Shown piece after piece: positions 43,539 through 51,276 of a stretch of 64,000 bases of DNA; the first letter of the stretch is position 1, and every line of letters starts with the position of its first letter. Source of the DNA: an uncultured beta proteobacterium. Lineage in GTDB: Bacteria > Pseudomonadota > Gammaproteobacteria > Burkholderiales > Burkholderiaceae_A. The translations under genes and the position numbers were made by a program. The notes under the pieces were generated by a model. That model did not search any database. It was given only the letters and a program-made list of their open reading frames with translations, and was not told where the DNA came from. Where the stretch lies: positions 1-64,000 of the forward strand of contig CACIGF010000003.1 of assembly GCA_902586195.1 (NCBI GenBank), read 5' to 3'.

Positions 43539-44033
43539 ATGACAATGGAACCAATAAAATTGAATACCCCTTCTCATTTAGGAAATCATTTCTCTTTTAA
43601 TGGCCTAGACATTGTCAAAATAACCAAGCTTAAGACGTCTACAGTGATTGGAATTTGTGAGGATGAATTGTTTGAACCTCAGCCATTAATCATTACAATC
43701 GATATGGGGATACTAAGACCAACAGCCTGTGATTCCGACAATATTAGGCAAACCGTTGACTACGACTGTGTGCGAAAAACTGTCATCAAATTCGCAACAA
43801 ACAATAAATACAAGCTTCTCGAATCTTTTGGAGAACAGTTGTCAAGAATTCTACTTGATAGATACAAGCTTTCAATCATCAAGCTAGAAATAGAGAAGCC
43901 AGCGAAATATCCGGATGTTGATTCTGTCGGTTTCGTCATGACTAGGAAAGCTAGTAACAAAAGTTTAAAATTTAGACATCACGAAAACAATATATTTTAT
44001 TTACTAGGTTCCGGAATTATCCCAAAAAAGTAG
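43539..44033 (+). CDS. folB: Dihydroneopterin aldolase
   Basis: GICEDELFEPQPLIITIDM, DNIRQTVDYDCVRKTV, LLESFGEQLSRILLDRY, KPAKYPDVDSVGFVMTR. Confidence 0.88.
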   Translation: MTMEPIKLNTPSHLGNHFSFNGLDIVKITKLKTSTVIGICEDELFEPQPLIITIDMGILRPTACDSDNIRQTVDYDCVRKTVIKFATNNKYKLLESFGEQLSRILLDRYKLSIIKLEIEKPAKYPDVDSVGFVMTRKASNKSLKFRHHENNIFYLLGSGIIPKK

Positions 44034-44037
44034 GATG

Positions 44038-44069
44038 TGTCGGCTATTTATTTTTATAAATAGCCGACA
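44038..44069. terminator. Perfect 14-bp-arm hairpin between convergent folB and fae (candidate bidirectional terminator)
   Basis: TGTCGGCTATTTAT-TTTT-ATAAATAGCCGACA. Confidence 0.7.
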
Positions 44070-44085
44070 AATATCCCAACAGCAC

Positions 44086-44592
44086 TTAGGCAGCAAATGG
44101 ATGTGCCGATGAACCTTTACTTGAAACAACTTCAGATGCAGTTGGCTGCCCAGAAACTGCGCGCTCAATAGCTTCCTTGGTTGCCTGATAGTTGTAGTCC
44201 TGGATTTTCTTATCATCCGCAGCTTCCCAGTGAATGAAAACTCCAACACTCACAAAAATATCGTCTGCTTCACTAGCCGGAATTGTACCGTCCTCAACAC
44301 TATCAGCCACAGCCATAGCAACAGCTCTTTGAGCAGGACCAAACATTTGTACAGCTTGTTTTGCACCCTTAATGGTGACTTTATTAAACATAACTGTCGC
44401 AGGCTTGCACATTAAGTTTGGTGCAACAACGGCTAAAAGGCTGGTAAACCCATCTTTGTTGTTGGTCAATGCATTGGTAAAAGCAGACTCTGCAGCACTA
44501 CCACGCGGTCCCAAAATAAGATCAATGTGAGCAACTTCATTTCCATCGCCGACTAGAGACTCTCCAACCATAACTCGGTCAATTTTTGCCAT
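44086..44592 (-). CDS. fae: Formaldehyde-activating enzyme
   Basis: [80 protein letters not shown]. Confidence 0.98.
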   Translation of the reverse strand: MAKIDRVMVGESLVGDGNEVAHIDLILGPRGSAAESAFTNALTNNKDGFTSLLAVVAPNLMCKPATVMFNKVTIKGAKQAVQMFGPAQRAVAMAVADSVEDGTIPASEADDIFVSVGVFIHWEAADDKKIQDYNYQATKEAIERAVSGQPTASEVVSSKGSSAHPFAA

Positions 44593-44618
44593 CAGTATTT
44601 CTCCATAATAAAATTTAT

Positions 44619-44643
44619 AAAAAACCCACCCTTTTGTAAAGGG
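44619..44643 (-). terminator. Intrinsic terminator/attenuator-like hairpin between citG-like gene and fae
   Basis: Minus strand CCCTTT-ACA-AAAGGG followed by TGGG and TTTTTT. Confidence 0.55.
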
Positions 44644-44664
44644 ATGTTCAGCTAACCCACTAGC

Positions 44665-45600
44665 CTAAGCCGAATAATCAGGCTCTAACAAACCAAATAT
44701 CAAAAGAGAGCAAACAGTTATATCAGCACTAGTACCTGGATTTAAACCTCGCACCTTCAAGAACTCATCGAACTGTCTAATTCTCGACCGATTCGGCAAC
44801 ACCATTTTACCATTATTTACTTTATTTAAAACGTTTTCAAAGTTAATTTGATCTTGAAAAACTTTTATTGCTTTTTTTTTCACAAATTCAGCTACACGCA
44901 AGCCAAATTTTCGTTGAATATGAGAATCTCTGTTGTTAGTGAGCCAATAGAAATAGATCAGGGAAGCCAGGGATTGTCTACCGCATGGGTTAATAGGCTT
45001 TTCTTTATTTATCCACTGTCTTCGAAAATTTTCTTCTAAGACAGGCTGCTTTAAAATTTCGAAAAAACCAGAAAAATATTGCTTTGCAATAAAGTCTTTA
45101 TCCTTTGCTTGCCGCATTGCATCAATAATTTTCACATTTGTGAATCTAACATCCATCTCCCTATCTTCACCGAGGCCCCCCGGATTTGCATGAACAATTG
45201 CATCGTATATTAATTTTGATTGATCTAAATCAATTTTATATATGGTTTTCATTAACTCCGCTTGCAAAAAGTCTAACGGATCAACTAATCTCCTAAGTTC
45301 CTCGTCTGCCAATTTTTGCATTACATGAAGCACCGGCGCACACAAAAGAATAATCCCTAGATTTGTATTACAACCGACTGCCTTTATACTTTCTTTCGTA
45401 GCCAAATATATTTTTTCTCCAAGTTTTAATCCCGGTTGTACCATTAATGGTGCACAAACTTCGGAGCTCGTTATAAAATCTTGGCCAGTCATACCATACC
45501 CTGAAGAATTAAAACTCACATTTCCTGGTTTAAGAGCTTGAACATCTAATTGGCACGCAATTAAAAAGTTTCTTTTTAATGAACCTAAATAATCCATCAC
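44665..45600 (-). CDS. Triphosphoribosyl-dephospho-CoA synthase (CitG/MdcB)-like protein of H4MPT clusters
   Basis: ALKPGNVSFNSSGYGMTGQDFITSSEV, LGEKIYLATKESIKAVGCNTNLGIILLCAPVL. Confidence 0.88.
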   Translation of the reverse strand: MMDYLGSLKRNFLIACQLDVQALKPGNVSFNSSGYGMTGQDFITSSEVCAPLMVQPGLKLGEKIYLATKESIKAVGCNTNLGIILLCAPVLHVMQKLADEELRRLVDPLDFLQAELMKTIYKIDLDQSKLIYDAIVHANPGGLGEDREMDVRFTNVKIIDAMRQAKDKDFIAKQYFSGFFEILKQPVLEENFRRQWINKEKPINPCGRQSLASLIYFYWLTNNRDSHIQRKFGLRVAEFVKKKAIKVFQDQINFENVLNKVNNGKMVLPNRSRIRQFDEFLKVRGLNPGTSADITVCSLLIFGLLEPDYSA

Positions 45601-45611
45601 TTGATCAAAGT

Positions 45612-46547
45612 TTATCTCATTTTGGAAATCATAAACTTAATGATTTTTTCTGATATATTAATACTGCTTACGTTCTGCAATCCCTTCCAGGCAGGAACTC
45701 CATTTACCTCTAAAACTGTATATCCTAATTCTGACCTCTTGTCCTCTATTATATCAACCCCTCCAATTTCTAACCCCACTGTTCTTGTTGACTGAATCGC
45801 TAATTTTTTCAAAAAATTATCTGGAATAATTTGTCTACAAACTCCACCTTTGGCAACATTGTGAACCCAACCCTGCCCTTTTCTCTCCATTGCGGCAACT
45901 ACCTCGTCATCTACAACAAAAACTCTGAGGTCTCTCAAAGAACTCCCAGCCGATTCTACGAATTCTTGTATGTAGTAAACACCGTTAGCAAAATTAATCA
46001 TTTTTTCGAAATCTTTGTCGTTTTTTATTTTTTCTTCTATCAGTGTTACGTTAACTCCTTGTGAACCAAAAATTGGTTTGATAACCAGCTTCCGACCCTC
46101 GTCTAGTAGGCGATTAATAAGCGTAATGCCGGTTGCCTTATCTTCAAGTACCCAACAATCAGGAGTTGGTATATCTTGCATCCTTAAAAGAAAACTAGTC
46201 ATACATTTATCTACACTATTTTCTATTCCCCTTCCTGAATTCACAATTGGAATTCCAAGAAATTCCAATTGATGTAGAATTGCTAAGCGACGAGTAACTT
46301 GCTCTAATGATCCGCCCGCAATACCTCTAACGAAACAGCAGCTAGGACTTATATTAAAATTTCTCATTACAAAGTTGTCTTTAGCACAATCAATGAAAAC
46401 ATCAATAGAAGACAGGTTTAGAATTCTAGTTTTAATTCCCGAGAAATTGAGTCCAATTTTCAGCTGATCAATATGCCACCCTAGCTCATCAGAGAAAATA
46501 ACAATCTCTCCTTTTTTCCCGTTACTTACTTTTCCAGCCCTATCCAT
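45612..46547 (-). CDS. RimK/MptN-like ATP-grasp ligase
   Basis: VIKPIFGSQGVNVTLIEE, YYIQEFVESAGSSLRDLRVFVVDDEVVAAMERKGQGWVHNVAKGG, EVNGVPAWKGLQ. Confidence 0.9.
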   Translation of the reverse strand: MDRAGKVSNGKKGEIVIFSDELGWHIDQLKIGLNFSGIKTRILNLSSIDVFIDCAKDNFVMRNFNISPSCCFVRGIAGGSLEQVTRRLAILHQLEFLGIPIVNSGRGIENSVDKCMTSFLLRMQDIPTPDCWVLEDKATGITLINRLLDEGRKLVIKPIFGSQGVNVTLIEEKIKNDKDFEKMINFANGVYYIQEFVESAGSSLRDLRVFVVDDEVVAAMERKGQGWVHNVAKGGVCRQIIPDNFLKKLAIQSTRTVGLEIGGVDIIEDKRSELGYTVLEVNGVPAWKGLQNVSSINISEKIIKFMISKMR

Positions 46548-47515
46548 GACTCTTCTAAAAGAGGTATATTCAACTTTCCCTCAACCCACGACTTTCCACT
46601 ATCCAAATTACTGATTATTACTTTTGCAGGGGCAAAAAGCATTGGATCAATTTTATAAAAGTCATATGAAACAGACTTAAAGATTTCAGAAAATGACTTA
46701 CCGTAATCTTTGGAATTGGATGAAGGTAAAGCTTTGGAGAGCTTTTCGGATTCACTATCGTTTCCAATCACAACAAGTTGCACTAAACCTCCATATAAGA
46801 TAGCGTCGTTAGTTCTACCCATGGCTTCTAAAAAATCACTTGAAGGTAAAGGGATCGGCGCATTTGCAAAGCCTTCAACAACATTATGTAAAGGAAAGTT
46901 TAGGGCATGCAATTTATGCATCGCAACCTCCAACACCCTAGAAACTACCTGCGTAGTTCCAGCCAGGCTTGTAGTTGGTGTTATTATTAAAACGAGATTC
47001 TCAGGGTTTAACCTGCAATCATTAATAATCTTATCGATAATTTTTCTAGGGGGGTAACATGCTACCTCTAAAATTAAAACCCCTTTCTGAGATATTTCTG
47101 AATAAGCTATTTCCTTAATTAAATCCTCCCTATTGGCTAGCACACGGGCAGGTCCTGACCCAAGGCAATTAAAGGGTTTCCCTGCATTATCTTCTTTCGG
47201 CACGCTTAAACTCCAACCTGCGTACTGACTCGATAAGCAAGCTATAACGGGTACTGAACTATTAACAAAGACAGTGTTTGGAATTTTTCTTGTTGCATCC
47301 ATGCCTAAGGTGATGCTCCCTAATCCACCCATGCAAATTTCTGCTATTTTTATACCCGCCAAAACACTGCCTTTACAGTGCAGACCAGCGTCCAAAACTC
47401 GCACCCCGTTCGACTCACGTTTGACATTTATGTTGTACTTTTCGGAGTTTTTTATCATTAATTCAGCTAACCGGTAAGCATTATCATTAATAGCGAAGCA
47501 TACTTTATTGGTCAT
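46526..47515 (-). CDS. mch: Methenyl-H4MPT cyclohydrolase
   Basis: NGVRVLDAGLHCKGSVLAGIKIAEICMGGLG, TRKIPNTVFVNSSVPVIACLSSQYAGWSLS, GSGPARVLA; ATG 47515 preferred over track start 47530. Confidence 0.96.
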   Translation of the reverse strand: MTNKVCFAINDNAYRLAELMIKNSEKYNINVKRESNGVRVLDAGLHCKGSVLAGIKIAEICMGGLGSITLGMDATRKIPNTVFVNSSVPVIACLSSQYAGWSLSVPKEDNAGKPFNCLGSGPARVLANREDLIKEIAYSEISQKGVLILEVACYPPRKIIDKIINDCRLNPENLVLIITPTTSLAGTTQVVSRVLEVAMHKLHALNFPLHNVVEGFANAPIPLPSSDFLEAMGRTNDAILYGGLVQLVVIGNDSESEKLSKALPSSNSKDYGKSFSEIFKSVSYDFYKIDPMLFAPAKVIISNLDSGKSWVEGKLNIPLLEESWIGLEK

Positions 47516-47534
47516 ATAAAACTCTCCCAAAAAA

Positions 47535-48683
47535 TTAGGTTAATTGTGATAGCTTATTGTAAACAAATTCAACCTTGTCATTTAAAGCCCTCTGCAGTTC
47601 CACGATGCTACTTCCTCTTAAGAAAACAGAGCATACTGGTTCATACTTTTTAAAGAAGTATTTTCTATTAGGTATATTTGTTAGAAATTTATTTTTAAAC
47701 AGTGATTCCTGACAATTCTCATTCATATAAAAATCTGATTTTGCATATATAATCCGAAATCCAGAAATTATTTTTTTTTGCATAGCTGGAAAACTTTCAG
47801 GTATGCAAGTATTACCTGAAATGCCATTTGTAAGATGAATATGCCTATCAAAAAAACAAAATTTATGTGACTCCTGTAAAATCTCAAAAGATGCTGTTAT
47901 ACGAGGATTTAAGTCTAAAAAATGCACCGCTTTATCAGATACTAAAAAATCGATACCATTAAAACCTCTCAGTTTAAACTTCTGCATAATAAGTTTGGAA
48001 ATTCTCAAAGCCTCTTGATCGATGCTATCACTCAATTCGACTGGACCATCCAGACCACAAAACACAAAAGGTAGGTAACTTTGTTTGGTGGTAACTGGTT
48101 TACTGTAGCCCAGTGGCATAAAATTTTGTCCGTCAGCAAAAAAAGATAAGCTTACTGCCGTTCCTGGCAACTGTTTCTGAAAATACTCGGAACTTTTGGA
48201 TTTTCTTCCATATTTCTTTTTTATACCGTACCCACCTGAGGATCCTAAGTCTTTCAGTATCCAACCAGACCCAAGATCCTCAAAAGATTCCGCCGAAAAA
48301 TTAATTTGTGGGAAAGGAACTTCCAACAATTTCAATGTTTTAAAAAACATTACTGGATTTTCCAGACATTTAAAAACTGAAAGAGAATTCGCATACAATG
48401 GCAAAATCTCATTTGCCTGCCGCAGGATGTCATATTTTCCTTCAAAACCCGATCCAATGATCACTCCTTTAAAACCATAGATTTTGAAAACCGACAGAGA
48501 GTTTAAAAATTTTTTACTGTCTATGCCCGTTTGCCCAGGAAAACAAGTTCCTATGTGCCGCCAAAATGGTACCGAAATTAGACAGTCCTTATCTCCAAAA
48601 ACGTCCATGACACCTAATTTAAATCCAAATCTTTGAGAAGAACAAACAACACCTCTTCCGCTCAAGGCAGCAAGTACATACAC
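47535..48683 (-). CDS. ATP-grasp protein of H4MPT clusters (possibly Orf17-like)
   Basis: WILKDLGSSGGYGIKK, GFNGIDFLVSDKAVHFLDLNPRITASFEIL; directly upstream of mch. Confidence 0.82.
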   Translation of the reverse strand: MYVLAALSGRGVVCSSQRFGFKLGVMDVFGDKDCLISVPFWRHIGTCFPGQTGIDSKKFLNSLSVFKIYGFKGVIIGSGFEGKYDILRQANEILPLYANSLSVFKCLENPVMFFKTLKLLEVPFPQINFSAESFEDLGSGWILKDLGSSGGYGIKKKYGRKSKSSEYFQKQLPGTAVSLSFFADGQNFMPLGYSKPVTTKQSYLPFVFCGLDGPVELSDSIDQEALRISKLIMQKFKLRGFNGIDFLVSDKAVHFLDLNPRITASFEILQESHKFCFFDRHIHLTNGISGNTCIPESFPAMQKKIISGFRIIYAKSDFYMNENCQESLFKNKFLTNIPNRKYFFKKYEPVCSVFLRGSSIVELQRALNDKVEFVYNKLSQLT

Positions 48684-48691
48684 AACAATTC

Positions 48692-49669
48692 CTATCTTCC
48701 AGTTTTAAATAGCTGATAACCTCTATTTCTTGCACAAGTTACATCAAATCGAAGACCATCAGTCAATAAATTATTTTGCTTCAGAAATTTAAGGGCTTTT
48801 TGTAATTCATCATTGGACTCGAAAATTGCAAAACCGGTGGGACCCCAGGATGACTGTCCGCTTCCAATGTCAAAGTTCTTTGCTAGAACACTTATTACAT
48901 TTCCAACTGAAGGACTTGAGAATGTTGAACCATCCTGGGCATTAAAAAAAAACTCTCCCATTAAATCCTGGATGTTAGTTATGCCCTCAGCAAATGACTC
49001 GAAATCTTTGTCAATTATTGCAGGAATGACTCTTAGCAACGTTTCGCGACAAAGTGTAGATGATTTTTCTTTTGTGATTTTTGGCAATCCCTCTATTGCC
49101 TTAATTTCTCGATCTCCATAAAAGTGTGAGGTTTTATCTTGCATAACTAGCAATATTTTCCAGTTTTTCGGAAAACTTACCCGTGAAATCAACGGTGGCT
49201 GCCTAGCATCAGTAAGCTTGCCTCCATCGACGATGAACCCACCTTTGTCAAAGCCAATAATCCCAATTCCACTGCGTTTGCCCCTATTAATCGTTAAGCT
49301 AAGATGCTCGGTTCTAGGCTTCAAATTAATTATTTCGAGCAGCGATCTGCTAAGGGCCAATGCTAGTTGAGTACCTGAGCCAAAGCCCGAATGCCTAGGA
49401 GGTTTTTTCTTAAGAACGATGTTGAAGTTATCGGCAAACCCGTATCTTTTTTTTAATCTTGTTATTGTGACTCTAAAAAATTTAGCAGTCTCCTCATCCA
49501 ACGCATCACCGGTGATAATCAAAGTTTTTGATCTCCTAACCTCCAACTCTACGTTGTACCCCTCAATAACAAGACCTAAGCTGGCAAATTGACGTCCCGA
49601 CAAACCCGTTGGATCTAAAAATCCAAAATGCAGTCTTGCGGGAGCGATAAGGGACACACAATCATCCAC
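48692..49669 (-). CDS. Beta-ribofuranosylaminobenzene 5'-phosphate synthase (GHMP superfamily)
   Basis: APARLHFGFLDPTGLSGRQFASLGLVIEG, RHSGFGSGTQLALALSRSL, GKRSGIGIIGFDKGGFIVDGG, QSSWGPTGFAIF. Confidence 0.93.
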   Translation of the reverse strand: MDDCVSLIAPARLHFGFLDPTGLSGRQFASLGLVIEGYNVELEVRRSKTLIITGDALDEETAKFFRVTITRLKKRYGFADNFNIVLKKKPPRHSGFGSGTQLALALSRSLLEIINLKPRTEHLSLTINRGKRSGIGIIGFDKGGFIVDGGKLTDARQPPLISRVSFPKNWKILLVMQDKTSHFYGDREIKAIEGLPKITKEKSSTLCRETLLRVIPAIIDKDFESFAEGITNIQDLMGEFFFNAQDGSTFSSPSVGNVISVLAKNFDIGSGQSSWGPTGFAIFESNDELQKALKFLKQNNLLTDGLRFDVTCARNRGYQLFKTGR

Positions 49670-49713
49670 GTGAATTCACCAAAAAAATTAAATTTAATTA
49701 GATTAGTGTTATT

Positions 49714-50214
49714 CTACTGAACTTCTTCGTCGTCGGGAGGAGGAGGAGGTAATTTTAAACCGTAAAGGGCAGCAAATGTCTCGTCGTTTTTCTCTAATGC
49801 TATCTCTAGCTGCATATCAAGCTCAGCGTCAATGGTAATAGAATCAGCTGTACCCAACCATTGCGCTCTGTTATTCCTAATTGAGAGAAGTTTAGCTATT
49901 GTGCAAAACTTAGCCTGATCCTTTATCCATGCCTCAGCAATTTCTTTTCGTTGACCGGGATCAGCTGTATTCAAAGCAATCAGTCTAAACTCACCAACTA
50001 AACATTTATCTTTTCCGGCATCATCATCTTCGTCAGGGTAAAAATTTGAGTTTTGAATAGGCCTAATTGGCTTTTTCCCCCCTATGGACTCGTCTAGCTG
50101 ATCATTAGTTTCGGACGTTTGATTTTGAGCAAATGCAGAAAAGTTAGTTACTACAAAGGTAATGAGGATCAGGTGAACCAATATCAATGACAACCTACCT
50201 TTATAACGATTCAT
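49714..50214 (-). CDS. Predicted secreted protein with C-terminal polyproline/acidic tail
   Basis: N-terminal signal sequence (LVHLILITFVVTNFSAFAQ); LKLPPPPPDDEEVQ tail. Confidence 0.65.
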   Translation of the reverse strand: MNRYKGRLSLILVHLILITFVVTNFSAFAQNQTSETNDQLDESIGGKKPIRPIQNSNFYPDEDDDAGKDKCLVGEFRLIALNTADPGQRKEIAEAWIKDQAKFCTIAKLLSIRNNRAQWLGTADSITIDAELDMQLEIALEKNDETFAALYGLKLPPPPPDDEEVQ

Positions 50215-50229
50215 CGAACTAATCTTGTG

Positions 50230-50727
50230 TTATAATTTCGTCGGCTCTAAAACGATATTGATTTGGTTATCATATCGCCAATAGGCGCCAGTTATCATAT
50301 CAACAACTCCCGGAATTAACCCGAGATAAGTACTTGTAGTAGATTTCGAGTTAGCGACAATGTTATCCCAACCAAACTCATTGGAAATGGTATTAACTAC
50401 ACCAACACCACCGCCTGCAACACCTATCGCGCCTAATCCAGAAGGACTGCTCACTAGACGCAACATTCTAGGCTGGAAACCCTGCGCATGACATACCAAC
50501 ACAAGTTCTTTTGAAGATCTTTGCGTATAAAGAACTGGATTATTATTAGTTAAAGCCCCCAATTCTCTATTCTCCCTGTAGACCCTGCATATCGTTGACT
50601 CAGGAGTGAGAGTTACGGAAATGGGCTGAGATGTGCCTTCAAAAACAGTTGCACAGCCTGTCAAAAAGAATATGCTTATTAAGAAACCAAATAAGTATTT
50701 ATATTTAAATGCAGATAGATTTTTCAT
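50230..50727 (-). CDS. Predicted lipoprotein
   Basis: Lipobox FLTGC; KLS-type conserved 'VFEGTSQPISVTLTPESTICRVYRENRELG' region. Confidence 0.7.
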   Translation of the reverse strand: MKNLSAFKYKYLFGFLISIFFLTGCATVFEGTSQPISVTLTPESTICRVYRENRELGALTNNNPVLYTQRSSKELVLVCHAQGFQPRMLRLVSSPSGLGAIGVAGGGVGVVNTISNEFGWDNIVANSKSTTSTYLGLIPGVVDMITGAYWRYDNQINIVLEPTKL

Positions 50728-50945
50728 AAAAATTGCCTTCCGAAATTATCTTTTTGTGCCCTAAAAGTAGCCATGATAGTTTAGTCGGGTTCAAAGTTAA
50801 ATACTTTACTAATTTCACTAGTTTTAATGGACACTTTTCAATGCAAATGTTTTATAGCAACGCTACTAGAGCCATATATTTCCACCACTACTCTAATTAT
50901 TATGATTACCTAAGACATTTGAAGATAGTATACATTTCCTCTATA

Positions 50946-50962
50946 CTCTTTTAATAAAAGAG
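50946..50962 (+). promoter_or_regulatory. 5'-UTR hairpin overlapping the Shine-Dalgarno of the 50969 ORF
   Basis: CTCTTTT-AAT-AAAAGAG; GAGGG SD-like sequence immediately before ATG. Confidence 0.35.
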
Positions 50963-50968
50963 GGTCCA

Positions 50969-51271
50969 ATGAATTTTAAAAACCTTTTGTTAATCTTCGC
51001 AACAATTTTAATCGTTGCTATCATATTCGAAGTTTTTCTATTTCTTTCCGGAGCAAAAATATTAACAGAGGAGTTAGAGGTATCACCCGGAGAGTATTTA
51101 GAATCAGACAATTTTGCTAGGATATTCGGTAGCCAAATTGAGGTTAATGACCCAGTGTTACTTTGCGAATATTTCAACGGGCGAAAGCTTGTTTACAGAA
51201 AATACAAACATTCTCCACTTAACGACGGGGGTAAAGATGCTTGCCCTTCATTTTTACGTCCTAGGCAATAA
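50969..51271 (+). CDS. Small membrane-anchored hypothetical protein
   Basis: 100 aa, one N-terminal TM, SD-like GAGGG upstream; two Cys. Confidence 0.6.
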   Translation: MNFKNLLLIFATILIVAIIFEVFLFLSGAKILTEELEVSPGEYLESDNFARIFGSQIEVNDPVLLCEYFNGRKLVYRKYKHSPLNDGGKDACPSFLRPRQ

Positions 51272-51276
51272 AATTA

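Noticed and set aside
44004-44249. 81-aa minus-strand ORF over the fae 3' end
   Set aside because: Different frame of fae and crosses the terminator hairpin
49686-49699. AATTAAATTTAATT palindrome upstream of the 49714 ORF region
   Set aside because: Low-complexity AT sequence expected by chance in AT-rich intergenic DNA
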